Program-made: the position numbers and the translations under genes
Assembly (NCBI RefSeq): GCF_022511585.1
Contig: NZ_JAKWBN010000004.1
Coordinates: forward strand, 124,001 to 188,000
Direction: 5' to 3'
Source of the DNA: Shimazuella soli
GTDB taxonomy: Bacteria > Bacillota > Bacilli > Thermoactinomycetales > Thermoactinomycetaceae
DNA: 64,000 nucleotides
In this document: positions 44,179-53,564 of the stretch, piece by piece
Layout: every line of letters starts with the position of its first letter
Position numbering within the stretch: the stretch's first letter is position 1
The notes under the pieces: generated by a model
The model's input: only the letters and a program-made list of their open reading frames with translations
Databases searched by the model: none
What the model was told of the DNA's origin: nothing

Positions 44179-44533
44179 CTACGGTTCCTCCTGTTTCTCT
44201 AGGGGAGTAACTTTCATCCAACCTTTGTTATTCTTCGTAGTAATCACTACTTTTGGATTGCTTTTCTCTTCGGAACCTTGATTTAGTAAACTTAGGCTGT
44301 CTTTCATCGAATCTTTTATTTTCGAAATGAAAAGTTCCACATCCAGTGGGATTTTCAATGCTTGAAAATGCTCTTCTTTGTGTTCTTCAAAATCTTGGGG
44401 AAGATCCTCTTCTGGATTCCGATTGCGGTCTGCTCCCTTAATCCAAATTTTTTTACAATGTAGTCGCTTGCGAAGGGATTGTAAAACGGCGATCTCATAG
44501 ATTAGTACGTTACACCATACTAACTCCTAAAAA
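44179..44533 (-). pseudogene. Tn3-family transposase, middle fragment
   Basis: An open frame without a start reads VLIYEIAVLQSLRKRLHCKK, then IWIKGADRNRNPEEDLPQDF and ends at TAG 44179. This corresponds to a conserved central TnpA segment (YELxxLQxLRxRLRCKEIWV). It complements the N-terminal (14.7 kb) and C-terminal (18.3 kb) fragments but is far from both. Confidence 0.7.
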
Positions 44534-44613
44534 TCTAAGTACTTATTTTTCAGTTTTAGACCTGTCATAATCATCTCATAAGTTCTTATAACAACAGAAA
44601 AAGGATGAAAAAC

Positions 44614-45153
44614 ATGAAAATAATGGTGATCGTGGCACATCCCAACTTAGGTGCATCTCGTGCTAATCAAATTTTGAAAACGGAAATATCAAAAGAATCG
44701 AATATATTTATTCGTGATCTCTATCAAGAGTATCCAAATTGGAAAATCGATATAGAAAAAGAACAAAAGCTATTATTAGAGTACGATCGAATTGTTTTTC
44801 AATTTCCGTTTTATTGGTACAGTTGCCCGCCGCTTTTAAAAAAATGGTTTGATGATGTCTTGCAGTTTGGATGGGCATTTGGTCCAGAAGGGGATAATTT
44901 AAAAGGAAAAGAATTTATTCTTGCTACAACAACAGGCGGAACAGAGCATGCATATCGAGCTGGTGGTCGAGATTGGTTTTCGATAAGTGAATTATTCAAA
45001 CCAATCCAGGCGACAATTATGCGGTGTAATGGAACCTTTTTACCCTCGTTTATCACATACAATGCTGATAGAGGCAGTGACGAATATCTATTGGATCAAG
45101 CCGAAAAATACAAAAAACATATATCCGAGTCTTTAGAAGAACTGGTTCGCTAA
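44614..45153 (+). CDS. NAD(P)H oxidoreductase, flavodoxin fold (KefF/MdaB-like)
   Basis: A 179-residue protein with the flavodoxin_2 pattern: VIVAHPNLGASRANQIL at the N terminus, FQFPFYWYSCPPLLKKWFDD in the middle and the FAD loop TTTGGTEHAYRAGG. It should reduce quinones using NAD(P)H. ATG 44614 is chosen over 44605, whose codon directly follows the AAAAAGG. It is convergent with an HxlR regulator; in many genomes such pairs are functionally linked. Confidence 0.87.
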   Translation: MKIMVIVAHPNLGASRANQILKTEISKESNIFIRDLYQEYPNWKIDIEKEQKLLLEYDRIVFQFPFYWYSCPPLLKKWFDDVLQFGWAFGPEGDNLKGKEFILATTTGGTEHAYRAGGRDWFSISELFKPIQATIMRCNGTFLPSFITYNADRGSDEYLLDQAEKYKKHISESLEELVR

Positions 45154-45470
45154 TTTTGGTTCAACTGTTTGCTTCCCCAATCACACATTCCCTTTAAAAT
45201 GGGGTATAAAGTTTTTCCTAAAGGCGAAAGGGAATATTCAACTTTTGGTGGTACAGTAGCATATATTTTTCGTTCAACTAGTCCGTCATTCTCTAATTCT
45301 CGCAATTGAGTAGTTAACACTCCTTGGGTGATACCATCTATGATTTTACGGAATTCACCAAACCTTTTCGTACCTTCTTCTAATAGGATAAATAAGATGA
45401 GTGGTTTCCATTTTCCTCCGATTAATTTCAGGGTGTATTCTACTGGATACTGGTAGTTTTTTGATGTCAT
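45150..45470 (-). CDS. HxlR-family regulator
   Basis: A 106-residue winged-helix protein: the cysteine usual in YodB/HypR-type sensors near residue 6 is absent (NYQYPVEYTL), so it is not a classical thiol sensor. Recognition helix in ITQGVLTTQLRELENDGLV. Its stop overlaps the reductase stop by four bases. It probably controls the adjacent reductase. Confidence 0.85.
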   Translation of the reverse strand: MTSKNYQYPVEYTLKLIGGKWKPLILFILLEEGTKRFGEFRKIIDGITQGVLTTQLRELENDGLVERKIYATVPPKVEYSLSPLGKTLYPILKGMCDWGSKQLNQN

Positions 45471-45553
45471 GTTTCCATCTCCTTTTGTATACTTATCCTA
45501 ACAACTTTATTAGGAATTGGAGTAGAAAGAAACCCTTCTTTTATCACTCATAC

Positions 45554-45589
45554 AAAAAAGAATCAACTTTATTATGTTGATTCTTTTTT
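45554..45589. terminator. two-way terminator
   Basis: AAAAAAGAATCAAC and GTTGATTCTTTTTT form a perfect 14-bp stem with an 8-base loop, placed to end the 45611-46852 transcript on the minus strand. Confidence 0.88.
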
Positions 45590-45610
45590 AAACAACCCGA
45601 TTCGATTTTC

Positions 45611-46852
45611 TCACTCTTTTAATGTTAATTGGTTCTTTTGATATAATTCTTCTACAAATGACTTTGTTTTTTCGAAAGCTTCTACTGGGCCATTAGCGAC
45701 TTCCGCAATGTAAGCCTCTTCTGGTAATTGATCATCTATGCCGGGAATTTTAATTCGATCGCCGTAGCTGTTGATCGCACCATGTTCCCGCATACTATCA
45801 ATACATTTGAAAATAGGTTCCCAATATTCCGGATGAACAAATATTGCCTTTGTTCGATGCTTTCGAAGGTGATTGGTTTGTATTTTGGAAAGCGTTTCAA
45901 AAACTTCCCATGCTGTTCCAAATCCACCTGGCCAAAACAAGATAACATGAGAGTAATTGATCAAAACTCCCTCTCGGATTGAAAAATTATTAAGCCGTAG
46001 CCGTTGATTAGTTTGGATGGAGTATGTATCTTTGAGGTTAAAAAAGTTATCTACCCCAAATTGACAATCAATCCCTATAATATGAGCATCTTTGTTTCTT
46101 GCTCCTTGAGCAGCTGCCTGCATGATACCAGGCCCTCCACCTGTACATAATGGTACATAACACCCCCCAAGTACATCCTCCTGTTCATTTGCAGAATAAT
46201 GTCCCCACAACTCTCCAAATTGGAGCGCAGAATCCCAGTATTTAGCGCTCTTTTCAATCATTTTCTTGTGACGCTCCATCCTCATATTTGTTTTGTTTAA
46301 CCGATCTTGCAAAAGTTTTCTCGTAAGCGGATGGTTTTCCTTTTCAAGTGCTATCTTTACTTCATCTGCATGACAACCTAATATATCTAGTTTTTCTTTA
46401 GCAATTTCTTTGCATGAAATCGTACCAGAACCCATGAGTGTAATTACACCATATTTAGCTTCATAACTAAATAACAGTTCAGCTGCATAAATATCAGCTA
46501 CGCTCTCTTGAGTGCCCAAGTTCCTATCATTTGGAACGAAACATGCCTTTGATCCTACTACTTGAAAAGAAGCAATGCAAGTCTCATTGGAATAATTCTT
46601 CCAAGTAACAATGAAACCGTTTTCATCAACGTGATAGGTATCCACGTCCCCATTTTGATTGATGTTGCTGATAAAAAGACTATAACTTTTTGTTTTTGAT
46701 ATTTTCCGGGAATCAAAGGTAATTGGCTCTTCAAACGTAATTTTGGCCATATGATTGTCCGTTTTTTCAATCCACCAACCTGTACCAGAACTGGTCCATT
46801 GGTTTGTTGTTGGTTCGTAAAAAATCGTGCCATTCAGTTCAATTTCATTCAT
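45611..46852 (-). CDS. LOG-type (lysine-decarboxylase-like) protein, long form
   Basis: A 413-residue protein. The C-terminal half is a Rossmann-fold LOG domain with GGGPGIMQAAAQGA (about residues 222-235) and the PGGFGTAWEVFE signature. LOG enzymes cleave the ribose-phosphate from nucleotides. The N-terminal 180 residues are unlike typical LOG proteins and not recognised; PpnN of E. coli also has an N-terminal extension, but similarity was not evident. ATG 46852 is chosen for its spacing from AAGAAGGG. Confidence 0.75.
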   Translation of the reverse strand: MNEIELNGTIFYEPTTNQWTSSGTGWWIEKTDNHMAKITFEEPITFDSRKISKTKSYSLFISNINQNGDVDTYHVDENGFIVTWKNYSNETCIASFQVVGSKACFVPNDRNLGTQESVADIYAAELLFSYEAKYGVITLMGSGTISCKEIAKEKLDILGCHADEVKIALEKENHPLTRKLLQDRLNKTNMRMERHKKMIEKSAKYWDSALQFGELWGHYSANEQEDVLGGCYVPLCTGGGPGIMQAAAQGARNKDAHIIGIDCQFGVDNFFNLKDTYSIQTNQRLRLNNFSIREGVLINYSHVILFWPGGFGTAWEVFETLSKIQTNHLRKHRTKAIFVHPEYWEPIFKCIDSMREHGAINSYGDRIKIPGIDDQLPEEAYIAEVANGPVEAFEKTKSFVEELYQKNQLTLKE

Positions 46853-47093
46853 ACGGAACAACCCTTCTTGTGACTTTTGGAATAAATCCTGTTAATTAGT
46901 TTGATTTACCAATAAAGTTTTATTCACCACAAATGCACTGTTCTTTTTCAAACAGCGTAAACTTTGTTATTTGTTAGCCCTGATCCCACTTTACAGAAGA
47001 TTTACTTATCGTTAGTTCTTGATCATATATACTGAAAACACGATTTAAACCAAGTTAAAAAACCTTGATATTAAACCGTGAGTGATTAACTCC

Positions 47094-48332
47094 TTATCCA
47101 AACTTTTTCAAAACCAAAACTGCATTATGTCCGCCAAAACCGATTGAATTGGAGATTCCGATCTCCACTAGCTGTTCTCGTGCTTCATTTGGAACATAAT
47201 CCAAATCACAACCTGGATCAGAATTCTCTAAGTTAATGGTTGGTGGAATAATGTTTTCTTGGAGCGTTTTTACTAAAGCTATTGCCTCTACTCCACCTGC
47301 GGCCCCTAACATATGACCAACCATCGATTTAATAGCACTGACTGGAACTTCGTAAGCTCGTTTTCCCAATAATTTCTTGATTGCAATCGTTTCTGAGAGA
47401 TCTCCTACAGGTGTGCTCGTGGCATGTGCATTGATGTAGTCGATTTCTTCAATTGAAATGTTTGCATCATCTACTGCTTCTTTCATTGCCTGATAAGCAC
47501 CCAATCCTTCTACATCCGTAGCAACCATATGATACGCATCAGAAGTAGAGCCATAACCTATCACTTCTGCATGGATTGTAGCACCTCTTTTCAGCGCGTG
47601 TTCCAAAGATTCCAATACCAGAATCCCTGCACCTTCCGAAGCAACAAATCCATCTCGATCTCGATCAAATGGTCTACTTGCACGAGTAGGTTCATCATTT
47701 CTCGTAGATAATGCTTTCGCATTCCCAAAGCCTGCAAGCGCTAGATCCGTGATAGCTGCTTCTGCTCCTCCAGCAATTATAATATCGGCTCCCCCTCTTT
47801 GGATTAACTTAAATGCTTCCCCAATCGCATTATTGCTAGTCGCACAAGCAGAAACATGCGACATGGTCGGACCTTTCAACCCAAACAGTATGCTTACTTG
47901 GCTACTTGCCATATTCGCTATCATCATCGGTACAAGAGCGGGATTTACACGCGATGGTCCACGATCTATCATGGTACGGTGATTTTCTAATATCGTTTGA
48001 ATTCCTCCAATACCTGACCCAATGTAAACACCGATTCGTCCCCTATCTTCTTCTTCGATAACGAGACCTGCATCGTTAATAGCTTGTTTTGATGCAGCAA
48101 CGGCAAATTGACAAAATCGATCCATCTTTCGGGCTTCTTTTTTTCCAACAATATGCACTGCATCAAAATCACGAACTAAACCAGCTATCTTAGTGGAAAA
48201 TGCTGATGTATCAAATGTATCAATGGTAGATATACCAGATATTCCATGGCGAATATGATCCCAAAATACATTTACATCGTTTCCTAGTGAGGATACAACT
48301 CCCATACCTGTAATAACAACTCTTTCCATCAT
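47094..48332 (-). CDS. fabF: beta-ketoacyl-ACP synthase II
   Basis: A 412-residue condensing enzyme of type II fatty acid synthesis. The catalytic triad is complete: Cys163 (SACATSNNAI), His in NAHATSTPVGD and His in GHMLGAAGG. It elongates acyl-ACP with malonyl-ACP. No acpP, fabH or other fab gene is adjacent, so it may be a stand-alone or second copy. It is divergent from a regulator whose ligand domain type is known to hold fatty-acid-like molecules. GAGGGA precedes ATG 48332. Confidence 0.93.
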   Translation of the reverse strand: MMERVVITGMGVVSSLGNDVNVFWDHIRHGISGISTIDTFDTSAFSTKIAGLVRDFDAVHIVGKKEARKMDRFCQFAVAASKQAINDAGLVIEEEDRGRIGVYIGSGIGGIQTILENHRTMIDRGPSRVNPALVPMMIANMASSQVSILFGLKGPTMSHVSACATSNNAIGEAFKLIQRGGADIIIAGGAEAAITDLALAGFGNAKALSTRNDEPTRASRPFDRDRDGFVASEGAGILVLESLEHALKRGATIHAEVIGYGSTSDAYHMVATDVEGLGAYQAMKEAVDDANISIEEIDYINAHATSTPVGDLSETIAIKKLLGKRAYEVPVSAIKSMVGHMLGAAGGVEAIALVKTLQENIIPPTINLENSDPGCDLDYVPNEAREQLVEIGISNSIGFGGHNAVLVLKKFG

Positions 48333-48381
48333 TCTTCCCTCATTTCACTACATTTTCCATTAGAATGACACAGATTGTTAT

Positions 48382-48414
48382 CCTATTACAAGTTATAGGT
48401 TATCCTAGTATAAT
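48382..48414 (+). promoter_or_regulatory. promoter and palindrome of the MmyB-like gene
   Basis: TTACAA (48386-48391), 17 bases, TATAAT (48409-48414). The palindrome CCTAT-N8-ATAGG (48382-48399) covers the -35, consistent with autorepression. Confidence 0.6.
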
Positions 48415-48464
48415 AAATGCTAGCATATAGAAAACCTGCTTACCCAAAAGGAGACTATAGAAAT

Positions 48465-49304
48465 ATGAATGAAGACACCCGACTAAAAGCTTTATCTGAG
48501 TTTTTAAAGACACATCGGGCAAAATTACAACCTCATGAAGTTGGATTACCTTCTATTGGGCGTAGAAGAACACCTGGTTTAAGAAGAGAGGAAGTTGCCC
48601 AATTAGCTGGCATAAGTACAACATGGTATACATGGTTTGAACAAGGAAGAAATATCACCCTTACCTCTTCGGTTTTAAACAGTATATCTTCTGCCCTTCA
48701 ATTGAACGAAGAAGAGAAAAAATATTTGTTTATGTTGGCTTTAGATCAGCCAACCCTACCAAATAGTGAAAAGGCGCCCGAAATCAGCAGTGGTATGAAG
48801 GCTATTCTTCATGAATTACGCCATTTTCCCACAATCGTCTCAGACAGTAGATGTAATATTATTGAGTGGAATCAAGCTGCTGCTGGTGTCTTTCTTAATT
48901 TTGATCAAATACCCCAAGAAGAACGTAATATGATCTGGTTATTATTTACCCGCAGAGAATTACGACAGTTAGCAGTTAACTGGCCAGATTTTGTACGGGG
49001 GTTTTTAGCTCTGTTTCGTTCTTACTATGGGAAATACATGGGTGACCCTTGGTACAATGAATTCATTAGCAAATTATCGGCTAAAAATGCAGACTTCCAA
49101 TCTTTTTGGCACCAAAATGATGTCAGCTCATCTCCAGAAGTATTTATCGAATTTCGCCATGCAAAAATGGGGAAAATGCTATTTGATCTTACCTCTTTGG
49201 ATATAAAAGAAAACTCTGACATTCGTTGTAGTGTGTTCACTCCATCTGATAAAAATACAGAAATAAAGATGAAACAAATTGTGCAAAGAGTAATAGGTGA
49301 ATAA
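48465..49304 (+). CDS. XRE regulator with MmyB-like ligand domain
   Basis: A 279-residue protein. The N-terminal helix-turn-helix (RRTPGLRREEVAQLAGIS) is the hallmark of this family, common in actinobacteria. The C-terminal domain (about residues 100-270) matches the MmyB-like ligand-binding fold: ILHELRHFPTIVSDSRCNII, PEVFIEFRHAKMG. A fatty acid has been seen in one structure of this fold. ATG 48465 with AAAGGAGA upstream. Divergent from fabF. Confidence 0.87.
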   Translation: MNEDTRLKALSEFLKTHRAKLQPHEVGLPSIGRRRTPGLRREEVAQLAGISTTWYTWFEQGRNITLTSSVLNSISSALQLNEEEKKYLFMLALDQPTLPNSEKAPEISSGMKAILHELRHFPTIVSDSRCNIIEWNQAAAGVFLNFDQIPQEERNMIWLLFTRRELRQLAVNWPDFVRGFLALFRSYYGKYMGDPWYNEFISKLSAKNADFQSFWHQNDVSSSPEVFIEFRHAKMGKMLFDLTSLDIKENSDIRCSVFTPSDKNTEIKMKQIVQRVIGE

Positions 49305-49467
49305 AAAGAAACCCCATCATAACAAAGATCTCTTTTTAACTTCTTGTGTTTTATTGCGTATTTCTTCTTAGCAACATAAATACTAAAAATACAAAATTTG
49401 ATTTTGAATATACAAAACATAATAATTTATGTTATTCTAGTAGGAGTTTTGTCGAGGAGGTGAAAAA

Positions 49468-50376
49468 GTGTCTAGACGCTTTTTGCCAGAGTTCATATTG
49501 ATCTCCGTTACTTTTTTTTGGGGGGTCACTTTTGTGGTGGTTCAAAATGCCATCAAAGCAATCCCTCCCTACTCTTTTTTAGCAATTCGTTTTTTTGTTG
49601 CCTTCCTGTTGTTGTGGCTCATCAATAAGCTTTTTGTGAAAGAAAACATCTGGAACTGGACTGCTATAAAAAGTGGGGCATTGATCGGATTTTTCCTATT
49701 CCTCGGATTCGCCTTGCAAACATTCAGTTTGCTCTACACTACATCAGGTAAATCTGGATTTTTCACTGGAATGAATGTCGCTTTCGTTCCCTTTGTTGCG
49801 CTCCTGTTTTTTCGACACCGTATAAAAATACCTACTTTAATCGGAGTCATTTGCTCTGTTATTGGTCTTTATTTTCTGTCAGGATCGATCACAGGAATGA
49901 ACATAGGTGATGTACTTGCTTTAGGATGTGCTTTGGCTTTTGCAATCCAAATTGCTCTTACTGGTCACTTTACAAACAAAGTAGGAACTTACACGTTTGT
50001 CATTTGGCAACTTATAACCGTCACTGTCCTCAGTGGAATTTCATCTTTGTGCTTCGAATCTGTAAAGATTGATGTACTAGGCAAACCAGTTGTTTGGACA
50101 GCTATTCTAATTACTTCTGCTCTTGCAACAGTTTACGCCTTTGTAGCACAAACCATCGTCCAGAAAAAAGTCCCTTCTGCACGTGTTGCAATCATTTTTA
50201 CTCTTGAACCCGTATTTGCAGCAATAGGTGACTACTATGTGAATGGTATAACTTTATCGAATGAAGAACTATTTGGTTGTTCCATTATTATTCTTGGAAT
50301 ACTACTAGCAGAAATTCCTTGGAAAATAAAAAAAGATCCTACTATTTCTTCTACATCCTTAAGTGAAACAAAATAA
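49468..50376 (+). CDS. EamA/DMT-family transporter
   Basis: A 302-residue protein with ten TM segments in two EamA repeats; the first has LISVTFFWGVTFVVVQNAI, and the family signature LALGCALAFAIQIALTG occurs midway. Export of an unknown metabolite is expected. GTG start with GAGGAGGTG upstream. Confidence 0.9.
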   Translation: MSRRFLPEFILISVTFFWGVTFVVVQNAIKAIPPYSFLAIRFFVAFLLLWLINKLFVKENIWNWTAIKSGALIGFFLFLGFALQTFSLLYTTSGKSGFFTGMNVAFVPFVALLFFRHRIKIPTLIGVICSVIGLYFLSGSITGMNIGDVLALGCALAFAIQIALTGHFTNKVGTYTFVIWQLITVTVLSGISSLCFESVKIDVLGKPVVWTAILITSALATVYAFVAQTIVQKKVPSARVAIIFTLEPVFAAIGDYYVNGITLSNEELFGCSIIILGILLAEIPWKIKKDPTISSTSLSETK

Positions 50377-50415
50377 CACCTTCCCACACCAATCTGTTGT
50401 GGAAAGGTGTTTTTA
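50376..50415 (+). terminator. terminator of the EamA gene
   Basis: ACACCTT-C-CCACA pairs with TGTGG-A-AAGGTGT around a 9-base loop, then TTTTT. Confidence 0.85.
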
Positions 50416-50468
50416 GTAAATCCTACCAGAGTATTCGATGTATAATAAGGTTTAAAGGGGGTATTGAT

Positions 50469-50954
50469 TTGTTCAAACATAACGAAATTCGCAACGACAT
50501 TTGGAATACCGTCATGCACTTAACAGACAAACAAATCAATCAACAAGAGGCATCTGACAGATGGAGCATCGCTCAAATACTCGAGCATCTTTATTTGATT
50601 GAAGATTCCATTACCCAAAAAATGATTCAACACCTTAAAATGAAAACAGAAAAACCAATCGTAAAGCCTGTTCAATTAACCCTAGATCGCTCTCGAAAAC
50701 TTGTTTATCCAATTCCAATTAGTGATGAGTTCCGAACATTGAACTCACTGCGAAAAAAATTAAACAATTCTCGACATGCTTTTGAGCTGCTGATAAAAGG
50801 ATTAACTGCTGATCAATTAGCACAAAAGTCTATGAACCATCCCGTGTTTGGAGAAGCTATGAGTTTTTATCAATGGGTAGAATTTGTAGGATTACATGAA
50901 GAAAGACATTTGGAACAAATTAATGAAGTAAAGACAAACCTACATTTCCCTTAA
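50469..50954 (+). CDS. DinB-family protein
   Basis: A 161-residue four-helix-bundle protein of the DinB/YfiT type. The metal ligands are probably the histidines in RWSIAQILEHLYLIEDS, the paired HEERH near the C terminus. These proteins often act as thiol-dependent transferases; substrate unknown. TTG 50469 is chosen because AAAGGGGG lies 7 bases upstream; it also follows the terminator at 50415. Confidence 0.85.
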   Translation: MFKHNEIRNDIWNTVMHLTDKQINQQEASDRWSIAQILEHLYLIEDSITQKMIQHLKMKTEKPIVKPVQLTLDRSRKLVYPIPISDEFRTLNSLRKKLNNSRHAFELLIKGLTADQLAQKSMNHPVFGEAMSFYQWVEFVGLHEERHLEQINEVKTNLHFP

Positions 50955-50968
50955 GGAGATACAGCTAA

Positions 50969-51799
50969 ATGATAAAGGATATCCATTCCACTACTACTTT
51001 GCATAATGGAGTAAAAATGCCATGGTTTGGTTTAGGTATTTATAAAATCGAAGAAGGGGAAGAACTGATTTCTACGGTGCACACGGCTCTTGAGCTTGGT
51101 TATCGAAGTTTTGACACTGCTTCTCTCTACCAGAATGAAAGAGGCCTAGGTATTGCAATAAAAGCCGCTTCGATCTCACGCGAAGAACTTTTTATTACCT
51201 CAAAAGTATGGAACACAGATCAGGGTTATGAATCTACACTCACGGCATTTGATGAGAGCCTAGAACGTCTTGGATTAGACTATTTGGATCTCTATTTAAT
51301 TCATTGGCCTGTTCCTAATCTATACAAGGATACTTGGAAAGCGTTAGAAAAACTATACCAAGAAGGAAAAGTCAGAGCGATTGGAGTAAGTAATTTTCAC
51401 ATTCATCACCTGCAAGATGTAATGAATATCGGAACGATAAAGCCTATGGTAAACCAAGTAGAATACCATCCGAAACTCTCACAAGAGAAGTTGCGGTTTT
51501 TTTGCCAGCAAGAAAACATCCAATTAGAAGCTTGGTCACCTTTGATGAGAGGCAGACTTCAGGGCGAACCCACCCTTATGAAGATTGCAGCAAAATATGG
51601 CAAAACCATTGCTCAAGTCATTTTACGATGGGATTTACAAAACGGCGTTATTACCATACCTAAGACTACTAAAAAAGAACGTCTTATCGAGAATGCTAAT
51701 ATTTTTGATTTTTTCCTTACTCCTGAAGATATGGAGCAAATCAATTCGCTTAACGAAAATCTTCGGACAGGTAAAGATCCTGATCACTTTGGATATTAA
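50969..51799 (+). CDS. aldo/keto reductase
   Basis: A 276-residue NADPH-dependent reductase (YtbE/YvgN type). The catalytic tetrad is visible: Asp and Tyr in FDTASLYQNE, Lys in TSKVW and His in YLIHWP; the cofactor motif IPKTTKKERL follows near the C terminus. It should reduce aldehydes such as glyoxal. It starts 14 bases after the DinB gene, so they are probably co-transcribed. Confidence 0.9.
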   Translation: MIKDIHSTTTLHNGVKMPWFGLGIYKIEEGEELISTVHTALELGYRSFDTASLYQNERGLGIAIKAASISREELFITSKVWNTDQGYESTLTAFDESLERLGLDYLDLYLIHWPVPNLYKDTWKALEKLYQEGKVRAIGVSNFHIHHLQDVMNIGTIKPMVNQVEYHPKLSQEKLRFFCQQENIQLEAWSPLMRGRLQGEPTLMKIAAKYGKTIAQVILRWDLQNGVITIPKTTKKERLIENANIFDFFLTPEDMEQINSLNENLRTGKDPDHFGY

Positions 51800-51878
51800 A
51801 AATGAGCGAATATAATTCTCATAAAAGAAAAAACGATCTTTGATTATAAGAATAAGAAACTAAAATAAGGTGATCCGT

Positions 51879-52433
51879 ATGCTGCAAACAAATGGTCTTT
51901 ATATTCGTCCCTTAAGCGCAAAAGATGTAGATTTCCTTTACAACTATTGGCAGGAGAATCGAGCATTTTTGGAACCATTTAATCCTATACGACCTGAATC
52001 TTACTATACCTTAGAAGGACAACTGGAAAAGATTAAAACCGAAATAACTGACTGGGAAAATGATCGATCTTATGGATTTGGCATATTTCTCTATGATCAT
52101 CAACTTATCGGCAGAATAACATTGAGTAACATCGTCCGAGCTTCTTGGCAAAATAGTACCATTGGCTACTCCATGGCAGAGAATATGCAAGGCAAAGGTT
52201 ATATGACATTAGCAATCAAACTTGCTCTGCAATTTGCATTTGAAGAAATAGGTCTCCATCGTGTACAAGCAGGAGTTATGCCCCGTAATAAAGGATCTAT
52301 TCGAGTATTGGAAAAAAACGGATTTCTATATGAAGGTTTGTCAAAATATCATGTTAAGATTAATGGAGTTTGGGAAGATCATAAGATATTCGCAATCACA
52401 ACAGAAACTTGGAACCACATAAAAAACAAGTAG
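51879..52433 (+). CDS. GNAT acetyltransferase (RimJ/YdaF-like)
   Basis: A 184-residue N-acetyltransferase. The acetyl-CoA loop is in IGYSMAENMQGKGYMTLAIK; the RimJ-like C-terminal part HRVQAGVMPRNKGSIRVLEK is diagnostic. Possible target: the N terminus of a ribosomal or other protein. ATG 51879 has AAGGTG upstream. Confidence 0.88.
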   Translation: MLQTNGLYIRPLSAKDVDFLYNYWQENRAFLEPFNPIRPESYYTLEGQLEKIKTEITDWENDRSYGFGIFLYDHQLIGRITLSNIVRASWQNSTIGYSMAENMQGKGYMTLAIKLALQFAFEEIGLHRVQAGVMPRNKGSIRVLEKNGFLYEGLSKYHVKINGVWEDHKIFAITTETWNHIKNK

Positions 52434-52460
52434 AATCCCTTTATTGACTCTACTTGTTTT
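52423..52460. terminator. two-way terminator
   Basis: AAACAAGTAGA pairs with TCTACTTGTTT across a 15-base loop, with T tracts on both strands; it includes both convergent stop codons. Confidence 0.8.
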
Positions 52461-53127
52461 CCCCTTTTATTCCATATAGCATCAGCTCGACCGTCCACTT
52501 TAATTCTTCATCTTCCTTACCTGCTGATAAAACTTCTGGAACTGCATTTTTAGCAAGTAAGTAACCAAATACAGAAGACATAATGCCTCTTATCAAGACA
52601 CGATTAGGTAGATCATCCCTTATCTTTCCAGCTGCTTTTAAACGGTCTATCTTTTGGCTGACAATATCAATAACATGCTTCCCTACATTTTCTTTTAATG
52701 CTTCACGAATATCAGGATGAAATAAACTTTCGACTAATACAATTCGAATTGTCTTCCAATTCTTTTCGACTAATTTCGTTCGATCTTCGATCAAGTCTTG
52801 TAAGATTTCTTCTATTGGCTTTTCTTGATCTAAAATCTCTACCAATGTATTTAAAATAATAGGACTAGCAAACTTCGAGATTACGGGAATAACCAAACGA
52901 AGAAGCAGTCCTTTTTTGGTACGATAATGTTTAAAAATGGTTGCCTCTGCAACACCTGCAAGCTTTGCTATTTCACTAGTAGTCGTACCATTGTATCCTT
53001 TTTCTGCAAACAGATGAATTGCTGCTTCTAATATATTTTGTTGTTTCTCTGTCAACTTTTTTTGTTCTAGTTCTACTCGATGTTTTTTCACTAAATCCTG
53101 CATCCATCTTTCCATACTGATGTTCAC
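52450..53127 (-). CDS. TetR/AcrR-family regulator
   Basis: A 225-residue repressor with an N-terminal TetR helix-turn-helix (residues 27-73: ILEAAIHLFAEKGYNGTTTS ... EATIFKHYRTKKGLL) and a helical C-terminal ligand domain. No transporter gene is directly next to it, so its target is unclear. Confidence 0.9.
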   Translation of the reverse strand: MNISMERWMQDLVKKHRVELEQKKLTEKQQNILEAAIHLFAEKGYNGTTTSEIAKLAGVAEATIFKHYRTKKGLLLRLVIPVISKFASPIILNTLVEILDQEKPIEEILQDLIEDRTKLVEKNWKTIRIVLVESLFHPDIREALKENVGKHVIDIVSQKIDRLKAAGKIRDDLPNRVLIRGIMSSVFGYLLAKNAVPEVLSAGKEDEELKWTVELMLYGIKGENK

Positions 53128-53224
53128 CTACTTCGTTACACATTTCCATCTTCATGATCATATCACAACAACTAAAAGATTCATCATTTACAAGCATCCA
53201 ATAAAAAATAGACACTGTACGTGT

Positions 53225-53551
53225 CTATTTTTTATTGGATAGCCATGTTGCTAATTTTTCTCGGTCTGCTTTAGGTATAAATGACTGGGAAGGCATACCG
53301 CCTTTACCATTTTTCATTATCTCTAAAATCTGTTCTTTAGAATATGTTTTCCCCACATGTTGTAGTGCTGGGCCATATCCACCCTCTAAATTTCCACCAT
53401 GGCAAGTAGAACAATGATTTTGAAAGAGAGTCTCTTCTGCAGATAACTGCTGAGTTGTTTTTGGTGTCTCAGATTTGTTGTTTGAGGTGCTACAAGCAGC
53501 AAGTAGTATAAATAAAGAAACGATTGGGATAACGAGCCATCTTTTTTTCAA
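53225..53551 (-). CDS. lipoprotein cytochrome c (CccB-like)
   Basis: A 108-residue membrane-attached cytochrome. The N terminus is a lipoprotein signal peptide with lipobox LLAAC; the heme attachment motif CSTCH and distal Met (GGMPSQSFIP) are present. It should carry electrons to a cytochrome oxidase on the outer face. TTG 53551 has AAGGAGAG upstream. It follows ctaG directly. Confidence 0.9.
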   Translation of the reverse strand: MKKRWLVIPIVSLFILLAACSTSNNKSETPKTTQQLSAEETLFQNHCSTCHGGNLEGGYGPALQHVGKTYSKEQILEIMKNGKGGMPSQSFIPKADREKLATWLSNKK

Positions 53552-53564
53552 AAACTTTCTCTCC

